From Phyllobacteriaceae bacterium (GTDB lineage Bacteria; Pseudomonadota; Alphaproteobacteria; Rhizobiales; Ancalomicrobiaceae), in NCBI GenBank assembly GCA_012517025.1, contig JAAYVT010000549.1, forward strand, positions 1 through 9,642: DNA of 9,642 nucleotides. The letters are read 5' to 3'. Numbering within the stretch: the stretch's first letter is position 1; each line of letters opens with the position of its first letter. The translations under genes and the position numbers were made by a program. Below, one piece after another: positions 1 to 8,205 of this stretch. The notes below the pieces were generated by a model, which had not been told where the DNA came from, ran no database searches, and worked only from the letters and a program-made list of their open reading frames with translations.

Positions 1-546
1 CACGGAACCGCTTCGGCGAAGACATCCAGGAGGGCCCTTCAGCGCAAGCTGAACGAGACGGTGACCCAAAAATTGCGACGCGGTGAGCTGCGAGCGGTCG
101 GTCGCGTGGGCAATCCCAACGCGTCGTATGAAGAACTGACGGCGTCGACCTGGATCGAATACGTCTTCGCCAGCTATCCCGAATCCTTCGCTGCGCACCG
201 GCGGGATCTGGAAGATCGAATCTACGACGTTCGGATTGCGCCGCACGAATGGGGGGATGCCTTGGTGCGGAAACAGGTTCACGGCGAACGAGACGCCTCC
301 GACGGGCCCGACCGTTCTCGGAACAAGGGCGGCACACCCGGCAATCCGCATTGGGAGGAGGTCTTCGACGCGCTCCTCGCTCCGCTGATCCGGCCGGCCG
401 AGTTCGAGAGCCAACGGCATTTGATCGAGGCGATCGAGGAGACCTTCCAGAAACTCGGATACGAACCGCCGACACAGGACGGGATCCGGAAGAGGTTGGG
501 GACGAAGTGGCCGAACCTGAAGGCGCTGGCAGCGAAACACGAGTGA
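1..546 (+). CDS. Conserved-looking hypothetical protein, 5' end outside window
   Basis: The reading frame is open from base 1 to a TGA at 544-546, giving 181 visible codons. An in-frame GTG lies at 61, but the 20 codons before it look equally protein-like (RRALQRKLNE, basic and helical) and run smoothly into QKLRRGELRAVGR, so I think the true start is left of the window. Two parts can be seen. The first has the pattern of a short helix, 'R-G-E-L-R-A-V-G-R', then a segment around YEELTASTWIEY and RIYDVRI. After a charged, glycine-rich linker (near RNKGGTPGNPHW) comes a C-terminal helical part ending in RKRLGTKWPNLKALAAKHE, which resembles a small helix-turn-helix. The overall shape recalls uncharacterised alphaproteobacterial proteins with no assigned function; this is from memory, not a search. 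It ends 62 bp before cas3 on the same strand, but nothing ties it to CRISPR function. Confidence 0.7.
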   Translation, partial: HGTASAKTSRRALQRKLNETVTQKLRRGELRAVGRVGNPNASYEELTASTWIEYVFASYPESFAAHRRDLEDRIYDVRIAPHEWGDALVRKQVHGERDASDGPDRSRNKGGTPGNPHWEEVFDALLAPLIRPAEFESQRHLIEAIEETFQKLGYEPPTQDGIRKRLGTKWPNLKALAAKHE

Positions 547-608
547 GGGCGGCAGCGGCGGGCACCCCATTGATACACCACGATCTCACGTTCGAAGGAG
601 CATGGACG
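547..608 (+). other. Gap between the upstream gene and cas3
   Basis: This 62-bp stretch is the only break of any size before the cas operon. It contains the cas3 ribosome binding site near its right end. A TTGATA hexamer at 570-575 could be a -35 box, but no matching -10 box stands 16-18 bp downstream, so I do not call a promoter. No hairpin with a T-run is visible, so there is no clear terminator for the upstream gene either. The operon promoter may lie within the upstream coding region or the operon may be read from further left. Confidence 0.5.
595..600 (+). promoter_or_regulatory. Ribosome binding site of cas3
   Basis: AAGGAG is a near-perfect Shine-Dalgarno core and stands 8 bases before the ATG at 609. 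It decides the cas3 start: the reading frame is open much further left, into the upstream gene, but no other start codon has such a site and the protein alignment with Cas3 begins right after this ATG. Confidence 0.8.
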
Positions 609-3308
609 ATGGTTGTCGCGTTTTGGGGAAAAGCCCGACCACGCCCGGGAGACAGCGCGACGTTTCACGCACTCGAGTTTCACGCGCTCGATGTTGCCGC
701 CGTCGCAGAAATTCTCCTGGATCTCTACCCGGCTCCGATCCGGGGGTTCATCGAGTTGTCGGCGGCGCCGATCGAAGATGTGCGCCGGTTGTTGGTGCGT
801 CTCGCTGCCCTCCACGACATCGGGAAATATGCGCGTGGCTTTCAGGGAAAGGTCCCGGAACGATGGCCTCCCAGCCTCGGTCCGCTGCCGTCGCCCCTGC
901 CGCTCGGTGACCATACTGCGATCGGCCTTCATCTCCTTTGCGGTCGGGACCTCTTGCGAACCGACATGCGCGGGCTGATCGCCGACTACGAGATCCCGCG
1001 CTGGACCCCGCTGATCATGGCGACAGTCGCGCATCACGGCCGTCCCGTCCTCGGCGGGCCGAAACCGCGTCGGACCGAAATCGGCGAGGAGTCGATCGCT
1101 GCGGCGAAGCGTTGGATCCCAACAATCCGCGAATTGGTTCCGGGGCCGGCATTCACTGGGATCCTCGACGAGGCCGCGGCCGCTCGGCTCTCCCTGCCGT
1201 TGGCGGGACTCGTCAATCTCGCCGATTGGATCGGCTCGAACCAATCGATCTTCGAATATCACGAGGAGGGTGATCCGGCGGACTACTGGAGCAATGTGGC
1301 ACGTCCCGCAGCCCGCCGAGCCGTCGAGAGATCAGGGATTCGCCCTTCGACGCCGTCGCCGCGGGCGGGTTTCGCCGCGTTGACCGGGCTCGCCATGCCG
1401 GCGAGTCCGCTGCAACATTGGGCCGAGACGGTCTCGCTTCCCGATCGATGGCCGGTGCTGGCGATCGTCGAGGACGTGACCGGGGCAGGCAAGACGGAAG
1501 CCGCTCTGATCCTCGCGCATCGCCTGATGTTGGCAGGCCTTGGCGACGGCTTCTATGTCGCGCTGCCGACCCAGGCGACCGCAGACGCGATGTATCGACG
1601 TCTGAGGACGACTCATCGTCGCCTCTTCGCAGACGATTCGCATCCGTCCTTGGTGCTCGCTCACGGGGCGTCGAAGCTCGATGATCTCTTTCGCCGGTCG
1701 ATCGTCGCCGTCGGTGAAGACGAAGCCCCCTACGGATCTCGGGACGACGAAGAGACCGCCTCCGCGGCCTGCGCCGCGTGGATCGCCGACGATCGCCGCA
1801 AGGCATTCTTCGCCGATGTCGGGGCCGGCACGATCGACCAAGCCTTCCTGGCGGTGTTGCCGTCGAAGTTCGCGGCGCTCAGGCTTCTCGGCCTCTCGCG
1901 GCGGGTTCTGATCATCGACGAAGCCCATTGCTATGGGGCCTACGAGAGCGAAGAACTCATGAGGCTCATCGCCTTCCAGGCGGCGGCGGGCGGCGCGACC
2001 ATCATTCTATCCGCCACTCTGGCGGATCCGATCAAGGATCGTCTCGTCCATGCGTTCCGGCAAGGGCTCGGCCGGACGGGCGACACGCGACGTCTCGACT
2101 GGCCGCGCGCTTATCCCTCCGCCGCACTCGTCGTTTCGGAGGCCGCACCTCGGATCGATGCGGTCGCGACACGTCCGGATCGGTGCCGGTCGGTCGCGGT
2201 CGAACGGTTGCCGGACGCCGCTGCGGCGGTGGAGGCGATTGTCGCTGCTGCCCAGCGAGGCGCGGCGGTCGCCTGGATCCGCAACACCGTCGACGATGTT
2301 CTCGACGGAGAGGAACTTCTGAGAGCCCGTGGTCTCGAGCCGATCGTCTTTCACGCGCGCTTCGCCATGATCGATCGCCAGCGGATCGAGGCGCGAGTGA
2401 CCGAGGGCTTCGGGCGCGCCTCGTCCTCCGAAGACCGTCGCGGTCGTATCGTCGTCGCCTCGCAGGTGATCGAGAGCTCTCTCGACCTCGACTTCGACGT
2501 GATGGTCTCCGACCTCGCCCCCGTCGATCTCTTGATTCAACGGGCGGGACGACTCTGGCGTCATTCCGGTCGCGAGCGGGCGGTCGCCGAGCCGCGCCTC
2601 ATGGTCGTCTCGCCGCCGGCGGACTCCGAGGCGGGACGCGACTGGTATCGAGCCGTGTTCCCACGCGCCGCTCACGTCTACCGCAACCACGCGCTCTTGT
2701 GGCGCAGCGCGGACATCCTCTTCCGCACGGGCGCGATCGTGTCTCCGGAGGGCGTGCGAGCGCTCGTCGCCGCCGTCTACGGAGTGGGCGCGCTCGACGA
2801 CGTCCCCCAAGGGCTCGAGCGGTCTTGGATCGCCGCCGACGGCGAGGATCGTGCCGCGGCTTCATTGGCCGAGAGCAATCTGTTGAGACCGGAGGACGGT
2901 TACGTCGCAACCTCCGCCTGGAGCCCCGACGTGGTGACGCCGACCCGGCTCGGCGACGAGCGACGGATCTTCCGTTTGGCGCGGTGGGATGGGGAGCGGC
3001 TCACGCCTTGGGTGCCGATTGCCAACCCGACCGACCGCATCGAGGAGGCTCGCGCCTGGGCGCTCTCCGAGGTGTCGCTCCGAGCATCGAGGGCGGAGGG
3101 ACGAGGAGACTATCCTCGAGAGATCGAGCGGGCGGCCATCGCGATCGAGGAACGCTGGCGGAAGCACGGGGACGGGCACAGCGTCGTGCTGCCGATCGTG
3201 ACACACCTGCCGGCGGACGAAATGGGTGGAAAACTCCGCTCCAAAGCAACCGCAGATTTTCTCGTTCGCTATTCTGAGAATCGAGGGCTGATGCTTCTTT
3301 CACAGTAG
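609..3308 (+). CDS. cas3: CRISPR-associated helicase/nuclease Cas3, type I-E
   Basis: Cas3 is the effector of type I interference: Cascade recruits it to bound target DNA, where its helicase part moves along single-stranded DNA using ATP and its HD part cuts it. The product is 899 residues, close to the 888 of Escherichia coli Cas3. The HD nuclease domain is N-terminal, with the early histidine of HALDVAAV (H25), HDIGK at 69-73 and the paired histidines H142-H143 in VAHHGRP. The helicase follows: Walker A TGAGKTE at 291-297 (K295), GTIDQ at 407-411, the DEAH box at 437-440, SAT at 468-470, the SSLDLDFD segment, and QRAGR at 644-648. The last 150 or so residues form the usual C-terminal domain. 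All motifs expected for nuclease and helicase activity are present and the frame is unbroken. A 36-bp gap separates it from casA, so it is probably in the same transcript. Confidence 0.97.
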   Translation: MVVAFWGKARPRPGDSATFHALEFHALDVAAVAEILLDLYPAPIRGFIELSAAPIEDVRRLLVRLAALHDIGKYARGFQGKVPERWPPSLGPLPSPLPLGDHTAIGLHLLCGRDLLRTDMRGLIADYEIPRWTPLIMATVAHHGRPVLGGPKPRRTEIGEESIAAAKRWIPTIRELVPGPAFTGILDEAAAARLSLPLAGLVNLADWIGSNQSIFEYHEEGDPADYWSNVARPAARRAVERSGIRPSTPSPRAGFAALTGLAMPASPLQHWAETVSLPDRWPVLAIVEDVTGAGKTEAALILAHRLMLAGLGDGFYVALPTQATADAMYRRLRTTHRRLFADDSHPSLVLAHGASKLDDLFRRSIVAVGEDEAPYGSRDDEETASAACAAWIADDRRKAFFADVGAGTIDQAFLAVLPSKFAALRLLGLSRRVLIIDEAHCYGAYESEELMRLIAFQAAAGGATIILSATLADPIKDRLVHAFRQGLGRTGDTRRLDWPRAYPSAALVVSEAAPRIDAVATRPDRCRSVAVERLPDAAAAVEAIVAAAQRGAAVAWIRNTVDDVLDGEELLRARGLEPIVFHARFAMIDRQRIEARVTEGFGRASSSEDRRGRIVVASQVIESSLDLDFDVMVSDLAPVDLLIQRAGRLWRHSGRERAVAEPRLMVVSPPADSEAGRDWYRAVFPRAAHVYRNHALLWRSADILFRTGAIVSPEGVRALVAAVYGVGALDDVPQGLERSWIAADGEDRAAASLAESNLLRPEDGYVATSAWSPDVVTPTRLGDERRIFRLARWDGERLTPWVPIANPTDRIEEARAWALSEVSLRASRAEGRGDYPREIERAAIAIEERWRKHGDGHSVVLPIVTHLPADEMGGKLRSKATADFLVRYSENRGLMLLSQ

Positions 3309-3344
3309 GGACATCGGCGCTTCCGAGGAAGGGGACTTCGCGCC

Positions 3345-5006
3345 ATGTCCGTTCCCCCGCTGAACCTTGTTCTCGATCCCTGGCTTCCTGTCAGGCGCGC
3401 ATCCGGTCAGCGTCACGTCGCCCGGATCGTCGACCTCACCGAGACCTCCGACCCGGTCGTCGCCTTCGATTGGGCGCGGCCGGATTTCGAAACGGCCTCG
3501 CTCGAGTTCGTGATCGGCCTTCTCTCGACGATCGTGCCGCCCGCCTCCCATCGAGAGTGGAAGGCGTGGTGGAACGCACCGCCGACCGCCGCCGACCTCG
3601 TCGAGCGTCTCGCGCCCTTCGCCGGCTTCTTCCTTCTCGATGGCGGTGGCCCACGGTTCCTCCAGGACCTCGACGACCTCGGCGACGAGATGTCGCCGGT
3701 CGCCGGTCTTCTGATCGAGCAACCCGGTGCCAACACCGAGAAGAACAACACCGACCTCTTCCAGAAGCGCGGTCGCGTCACGGTGCTCGCCCGTTCGACG
3801 GCCGCGATCGCGCTCCACGCGCTGCAGGCCTTCGCCCCGACCGGCGGAGCGGGACATCGCACGGGTCTGCGAGGGGGCGGGCCGCTCACCACGCTCGCCC
3901 TGCCGTCGGCCGACGGAGAGTCTGGTCTGTGGCGGCGGATTTGGCTGAACGTGCTGCCGAAGCTCACGGGAAGCGAGCGCGAAGCGCCGATCCCGGAGAT
4001 CCCGGAACGCACCTTCCCCTGGCTCGCCCCGATCCGCGTCTCCGGCAAGGGCGGCGTCGACACCTACGCCAAGGATGTTCATCCAGCACAATGCTTCTGG
4101 GGCATGCCGCGACGGATCCGATTGCACTTCGAGGAGAACGTCGATCGTCTGCCCTGCGACGTCACCGGACGGGTCGAGGAGGTGATCGTCCGCGATTACG
4201 CGACGCGTCCGAACGGCGTGAATTACCAAGGGATCGAACATCCTCTGACGCCCCATTATCGCGCGAAGGCCGGCGCCGAATGGTTGCCCGTCCACCCCCA
4301 GCCGGGCGGGATCGCTTGGCGCCATTGGCCCGGCTTCGTTCCACACCGCAACGAAGCGGAGCGGCAGACGAGATCCGCCGCCGTCGTGCCGATCGCGGCG
4401 GCTCGTCTCGACGGGCTCGGCCTCGATCGCGGGCGGCTGCGCCTTTCCGGCTACGACATGGACAACATGAAGGCGCGCGCCTTCATCGACGTCGAGACTC
4501 CGCTCTTCACCTTCGCGAAAGACGATGACGCATTCCGGGAGGAGTTCGAGGCTCTGGTCGATCGTCTGGTCGGCTCCGCCGTCGAGACGGTGTCGATTCT
4601 CGGCTCGGCCCTGCGTCTGGCGCGCGGGCATGACGGTGGAAGCGGGCTCGACCGATTGAGGGAAGCGTTTTGGCCGCAGACCGAACCGGACTTCTGGTCC
4701 ACCCTCGACGAGGGCGTGACGGAGATCCGCGCCGGGCGCGACTTCATGCCACTCCTCGTCGGTCGGTGGCTCCCGGGGATTCTGAGGCGGGAGGCTCTCG
4801 CGACTTTCGATCGCGAAGTGCCGGCGGAAGCGCTCGCGGCGTCGGCTGAAATCGACGGACTGCGCAGGGCCGTCGCGGCGCGTCGGAACCTCGTCACGGC
4901 GCTTTCCGGATGGGGGCCGGCCGGTCAGCGGCTGTGGAAGGCGCTCGGGCTCGAGCCACCGGTCGCCGACGGCGCGAAACGCAAGAAGAAGGGAGCGGCG
5001 TCATGA
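3345..5006 (+). CDS. casA: Cascade large subunit Cas8e (Cse1/CasA)
   Basis: Cas8e is the large subunit of the I-E surveillance complex. It recognises the PAM, helps open the target duplex and docks Cas3. The product is 553 residues (E. coli CasA has 502). It opens with the family's typical start, NLVLDPWLPVRR. Residues 174-183, GLRGGGPLTT, match the conserved glycine-rich segment that E. coli has as GLRGGTPVTT, just after the PAM-contacting loops; NNTDLFQKRG precedes it in the L1-loop region. FWGMPRRIRL and HPLTPHYR are also family features. The C-terminal third is the helical bundle, ending in a lysine-rich tail (KRKKKGAAS). Only two cysteines occur (C250, C271), so the two CXXC pairs of E. 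coli CasA are missing. GAGGAAGGGG at 3325-3334 is the ribosome binding site, 10 bases before the ATG. The stop overlaps the start of casB. Confidence 0.95.
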   Translation: MSVPPLNLVLDPWLPVRRASGQRHVARIVDLTETSDPVVAFDWARPDFETASLEFVIGLLSTIVPPASHREWKAWWNAPPTAADLVERLAPFAGFFLLDGGGPRFLQDLDDLGDEMSPVAGLLIEQPGANTEKNNTDLFQKRGRVTVLARSTAAIALHALQAFAPTGGAGHRTGLRGGGPLTTLALPSADGESGLWRRIWLNVLPKLTGSEREAPIPEIPERTFPWLAPIRVSGKGGVDTYAKDVHPAQCFWGMPRRIRLHFEENVDRLPCDVTGRVEEVIVRDYATRPNGVNYQGIEHPLTPHYRAKAGAEWLPVHPQPGGIAWRHWPGFVPHRNEAERQTRSAAVVPIAAARLDGLGLDRGRLRLSGYDMDNMKARAFIDVETPLFTFAKDDDAFREEFEALVDRLVGSAVETVSILGSALRLARGHDGGSGLDRLREAFWPQTEPDFWSTLDEGVTEIRAGRDFMPLLVGRWLPGILRREALATFDREVPAEALAASAEIDGLRRAVAARRNLVTALSGWGPAGQRLWKALGLEPPVADGAKRKKKGAAS

Positions 5007-5575
5007 CCGACACGAAACGTCCCGAAGAGACCCGAGCTCCGCCGAGCCGGTCCGAGATCGTGGCGCGCTGGTGGCGCGAGATGCAGGACACGAACCCGAA
5101 CGGCACGCCCAATCCGCGGGTCGATCGTGCGGCCCGCGCCCGTTTGCGCCGTCTCGAGGGGCCGCTCGCCGCGGCCGATCCGAGGGTCGTCGACCTCTAT
5201 CGACGTCTCGAAGGCGATCGCTTCGATGCGGGAAAGCTGCGCGTCGTCGTCCGTGTCGCCCTCGTGTTGGCGCACGTCCGCGAGGAGGCCCGCGGAGAGC
5301 CGTTCCCGCGATCGCTCGGCCCCTCGACGATCGACGCGGACGACGGCGTTCTGAAGGCGCTGCGGTTCCGTTCCCTGTTGGCCGCGCGAGACGAGGGCGA
5401 CGTCGTGCGGCGCTTCCGTCGCGCCGTGGCGCTTCTCGGTGGGCGCGTGAACGTCCACGATCTCGCCGCCGTCCTCCTCGGTTGGGACTCTGACCGCGTC
5501 CGCACGCGCTTCGCCTTCGACTATTTCGCCGCCAGTGCCGCGGTTCCCCCCGAGGCGACGTCCGTCGTCGCCTGA
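5003..5575 (+). CDS. casB: Cascade small subunit Cse2 (CasB)
   Basis: Cse2 is the small subunit, present as a dimer along the belly of I-E Cascade, where it holds the displaced DNA strand and stabilises the R-loop. I start it at the ATG at 5003, which overlaps the casA stop as ATGA (5003-5006) and has AAGAAGGGAG at 4986-4995, 7 bases upstream; the frame is open for 31 more codons to an ATG at 4910, but that lies inside casA and has no support. The protein is 190 residues (E. coli 160), all helical in appearance. Residues 39-50, RVDRAARARLRR, form the basic patch expected for nucleic-acid contact. The C-terminal part, from RFRRAVALLGG through LLGWDSDRVRTRFAFDYF, follows the Cse2 pattern of a hydrophobic helix, a tryptophan and an arginine-rich helix. 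Identification rests on this pattern plus position between casA and casC. Confidence 0.93.
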   Translation: MTDTKRPEETRAPPSRSEIVARWWREMQDTNPNGTPNPRVDRAARARLRRLEGPLAAADPRVVDLYRRLEGDRFDAGKLRVVVRVALVLAHVREEARGEPFPRSLGPSTIDADDGVLKALRFRSLLAARDEGDVVRRFRRAVALLGGRVNVHDLAAVLLGWDSDRVRTRFAFDYFAASAAVPPEATSVVA

Positions 5576-5602
5576 CCCGAAGTCTCGCTCCAGAGGTCCG
5601 CC

Positions 5603-6673
5603 ATGACCACCTTCGTTCAGCTGCACCTTCTCACCTTCGTGCCGCCGGCCAATCTCAACCGCGACGACACCGGCGCGCCCAAGAGCGCGATCGTCGGTGG
5701 TGAAACCCGCCTACGCCTCTCCTCGCAGAGCCTGAAGCGGGCGTGGCGCACCTCCGACGTGCTCGCGGAACGGCTCGCCGGCCATCTGGGGTCACGTACC
5801 CAACGCTTCGGCGAGGAGATGGTCGAGCGCCTCGTCGGCGACGGCGTCGCGCCCGACGTGGCACTCGCGGCGACGCGGAAGGTGATCGTCGCCTTCGGCA
5901 AGCCTAAGGGCGCCGACGACCCGAAGCCGGCCCGCACCGAGCAGCTCGCTTTTCTGTCTCCCGATGAAAAGGAGGAGGCGGTGAGCCTTGCGGCTGCCTT
6001 CGCCCGTGGCGAGACCATCGACGACAAGGCGATCGCCGCCCGGGTGTTGAAGCGCGCCGACACCGCCGCCGACATCGCCATGTTCGGTCGCATGTTCGCC
6101 GATCATCCGGACTTCAACCGCGAAGCGGCGGTGCAGGTCGCCCATGCCTTCACCACTCATCGGGTCGAAATCGAGGACGACTTCTATACCGCCGTCGACG
6201 ATCTCAACCGTCGCGAGGAAAACGTCGGGGCCGGCTTCGTCGGCGAGGCTGGTTTCGGCTCCGGCGTCTTCTATCTCTACGTCTGCATCGACACGGGTCT
6301 GCTCACGACCAATCTCGGCGGCGATCTGGCGCTCGCGCGGAGCGCGGTCGGCGCTCTCGTCGAAGCGGCGGCGACGGTTGCCCCGAACGGCAAACAGGCG
6401 AGCTTCGCCTCGCGCGTGCGAGCCTCTCACATCCTCGTCGAGAAGGGGCCGGACCAACCGCGAACGCTGGCCGCCGCCTTCGCCGAAGGCGTTTCGCCGC
6501 GCGACCCGAAGGGAATTCTCACCACCTCGTCCGAACGCCTCGTCGCGCTGCGCGATGCTTTCGCCGTTGCCTACGGGGCGGGCGACACGACGGCGATGGA
6601 AATGCGGGTCGGCGATCCCGTCACCCGATCGCTCGCCGATCTCGTCGCCTTCGCCTCGGACTTTGGAGCCTGA
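5603..6673 (+). CDS. casC: Cascade backbone subunit Cas7e (CasC/Cse4)
   Basis: Cas7e polymerises (six copies in E. coli) along the crRNA to form the backbone of Cascade and presents the spacer RNA for base pairing. The product is 356 residues, close to the 363 of E. coli CasC. The N-terminus shows the family's signature: NLNRDDTGAPK at 17-27, then GGETRLRLSSQSLKRAWR at 32-49, which in E. coli reads almost the same (RVRISSQSLKRAMR) and lies against the RNA backbone. AHAFTTH at 180-186, followed by DDFYTAVDDL and SGVFYLY, also matches E. coli CasC (AHAITTH, WFTAVDDL, SGVFYRY). AGAGG at 5592-5596 gives a ribosome binding site 6 bases before the ATG. A 27-bp gap separates it from casB and 1 bp from casD. 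Confidence 0.97.
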   Translation: MTTFVQLHLLTFVPPANLNRDDTGAPKSAIVGGETRLRLSSQSLKRAWRTSDVLAERLAGHLGSRTQRFGEEMVERLVGDGVAPDVALAATRKVIVAFGKPKGADDPKPARTEQLAFLSPDEKEEAVSLAAAFARGETIDDKAIAARVLKRADTAADIAMFGRMFADHPDFNREAAVQVAHAFTTHRVEIEDDFYTAVDDLNRREENVGAGFVGEAGFGSGVFYLYVCIDTGLLTTNLGGDLALARSAVGALVEAAATVAPNGKQASFASRVRASHILVEKGPDQPRTLAAAFAEGVSPRDPKGILTTSSERLVALRDAFAVAYGAGDTTAMEMRVGDPVTRSLADLVAFASDFGA

Positions 6674-6674
6674 C

Positions 6675-7478
6675 ATGGCCCATGTCGTCGTCTTTCGGCT
6701 CGAAGCGCCGATCGCCGCCTTCGGCGATCTGGCGATCGGCGAGCGACGCACGTCGGATCGTCGTCCGGCGGCGTCCGCCGTCCTCGGGATGCTGGCGGCG
6801 GCGCTCGGCATCGGCCGCGACGATCCGCGGCAGGCGGATCTCGCCGCGGCGTGGCGGATCGTCACCCGCGTCGACGCGCTCGGCGCACCGCTGGCCGACT
6901 TCCACACCGCACAGGCGCCGCCGCGGCGGCGCGGGCGCGGTTTCGCGACCCGTGCCGACGAACTCGCCGATCCGCTCGATCTGGCGACGATCGTGTCGCG
7001 TCGCGACTATTGGACCGACGCGGCCTTCACCGTTCTCCTTTGGCCCGCCGACGGCCTCGGTGATCGAGTGACGGCGGAGACCCTCGTCGCGGCTCTCACC
7101 CGTCCGGTCTGGGCGCTCTACGTCGGACGTCGTGCCTGCCCGCCGTCACGACCCCTCGCGCCACGTGCCATCGATGCGGCGACCGTCGTCGAAGCCTTCA
7201 CCGGCTGGGACGAGGCCGAGGGACGCGATCGCGTTCGGGCGAAGGAAGACGGGTGCGTCCTGCCGCGTCACGCCGTCGGAGACGTCTCTCGTCGCGACGG
7301 CCTTGCGCTCGATGCCGATTTCGACGACGGGCGACCGCTTCACCCCGCCTTCGCCGGCCTCGAGGTCGATCGTCGCGACACACGGCGGGACCGTGCCGTC
7401 GATCGCCGGCAATGGCTCTTCGAACCGCGTGACGAAATCCTCGCCCATCGGGACGATCGAGAGGAGACCAGGTCGTGA
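6675..7478 (+). CDS. casD: Cascade subunit Cas5e (CasD)
   Basis: Cas5e caps the 5' handle of the crRNA at the Cas8e end of Cascade. The product is 267 residues, longer than the 224 of E. coli CasD. The N-terminus is diagnostic: VVFRLEAPIAAFGD at 5-18, GERRTSDRRP at 22-31 and SAVLGMLAAALGI at 34-46 match the Cas5e ferredoxin-like fold and its conserved first helix. The middle holds ALYVGRRACPPSRPL, another family pattern. The C-terminus, after the usual RRQWLF element, carries a strongly charged tail rich in arginine and aspartate. The ATG at 6675 follows the casC stop by one base, with a GGAG at 6665-6668. The frame is open well upstream inside casC, but that part is a shadow of casC. The stop overlaps the casE start as GTGA. 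Confidence 0.95.
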   Translation: MAHVVVFRLEAPIAAFGDLAIGERRTSDRRPAASAVLGMLAAALGIGRDDPRQADLAAAWRIVTRVDALGAPLADFHTAQAPPRRRGRGFATRADELADPLDLATIVSRRDYWTDAAFTVLLWPADGLGDRVTAETLVAALTRPVWALYVGRRACPPSRPLAPRAIDAATVVEAFTGWDEAEGRDRVRAKEDGCVLPRHAVGDVSRRDGLALDADFDDGRPLHPAFAGLEVDRRDTRRDRAVDRRQWLFEPRDEILAHRDDREETRS

Positions 7479-8203
7479 CGGATCTCCATCTCACCAGGGC
7501 GCGGGTGGTCGTCTCCTTCGAGGGGCTCGGACCCGTCCTCTTTCCCGACGATCCGTCACGCCGATCGGCGGTGGCGCATCGGCTGGTGTGGTCGATGTTC
7601 CCGGCCGACCTTCGAGAGCGTCCCTTCCTCTACCGTGAGACGGCGCCGACCGGAGCCGGCGGAAGGGCGGCGCGCGGCGAGTTCTTCGTTCTGTCGACGC
7701 TCCCGCCGACCGACGCCGGTGGTCTTTTCGAAATCGAGACGCGTCCTTTCGCTCCGGCGCTCGAAATCGGCGATCGCCTCGAGTTTTCGCTGCGCGCCAA
7801 TGCCACCACCCAACGCAGCGAGACGGTCGACGGCCGGAGACGCAATGTGCGTTTCGATGTGGTGATGCGGGCCCTCCACCCGATCGCGAAGGGGGAGCGC
7901 GCCGAGGCCCGACCGCGTCTCGTTCGTGAGGCCGGGATCGCTTGGCTCGCCCGACAGGGGGAGGGCGCAGGCTTCCGCCTGCCCGACCCGGAGGCCGTCG
8001 CCGTCGACGGGTACGAGCAGGTTCTCGTCGATCCGGAGGGGCGGCGCGGCGGAGGGCGAGCGGTGCATGGCCGGCTCGATTTCGACGGTCTCCTCGAGGT
8101 CACGGATCCGGATCGCTTCCTCTCCCGGATCGCGACCGGTTTCGGGCGCGCTCGCGCCTTCGGCAACGGATTGATGTTGATCCGTCGCGCCCGTGGAGGA
8201 TGA
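7475..8203 (+). CDS. casE: crRNA-processing endoribonuclease Cas6e (CasE)
   Basis: Cas6e cuts the array transcript just 3' of each repeat hairpin and stays bound to the crRNA's 3' end as part of Cascade. The product is 242 residues (E. coli 199). H35, in the segment AVAHRLVWSMFP that follows the first strand, is the likely catalytic histidine, at the position of E. coli H20. The C-terminal glycine-rich loop that defines the family is GFGRARAFGNG at 222-232. The start is a GTG at 7475 that overlaps the casD stop (GTGA, 7475-7478), with AGGAGA at 7462-7467, 7 bases before; the next in-frame ATG is at residue 41, past the catalytic histidine, so the GTG must be right. The matching substrate, a repeat with a 7-bp hairpin and an ATGAACCG handle, is present at 9531. 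Confidence 0.94.
   Translation: MTDLHLTRARVVVSFEGLGPVLFPDDPSRRSAVAHRLVWSMFPADLRERPFLYRETAPTGAGGRAARGEFFVLSTLPPTDAGGLFEIETRPFAPALEIGDRLEFSLRANATTQRSETVDGRRRNVRFDVVMRALHPIAKGERAEARPRLVREAGIAWLARQGEGAGFRLPDPEAVAVDGYEQVLVDPEGRRGGGRAVHGRLDFDGLLEVTDPDRFLSRIATGFGRARAFGNGLMLIRRARGG
8195..8199 (+). promoter_or_regulatory. Ribosome binding site that sets the cas1 start
   Basis: GGAGG directly abuts an ATG at 8200 and lies 6 bases before a second in-frame ATG at 8206. A site needs some bases of spacing, so 8206 is the better start, although 8200 would give the ATGA overlap with the casE stop seen elsewhere in this operon. Confidence 0.7.
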
Positions 8204-8205
8204 CG

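Noticed and set aside
570..575. TTGATA as a -35 box for a cas3 promoter
   Set aside because: No acceptable -10 hexamer lies 16-18 bp downstream; the bases there belong to the ribosome binding site.
249..608. An extended N-terminus for Cas3, 120 codons longer
   Set aside because: The added part overlaps the upstream gene in another frame and has the arginine-rich look of a shadow, and the ribosome binding site and the Cas3 similarity both point to 609.
3300..4631. A 443-codon open frame on the minus strand across casA
   Set aside because: The same cause: it is antisense to casA, has no recognisable domain and has no ribosome binding site worth noting.
4910..5002. An earlier casB start at 4910
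   Set aside because: It would lie deep in casA, with no ribosome binding site, and adds an arginine/alanine-rich shadow segment; the ATGA overlap at 5003 with AAGAAGGGAG upstream is far better.
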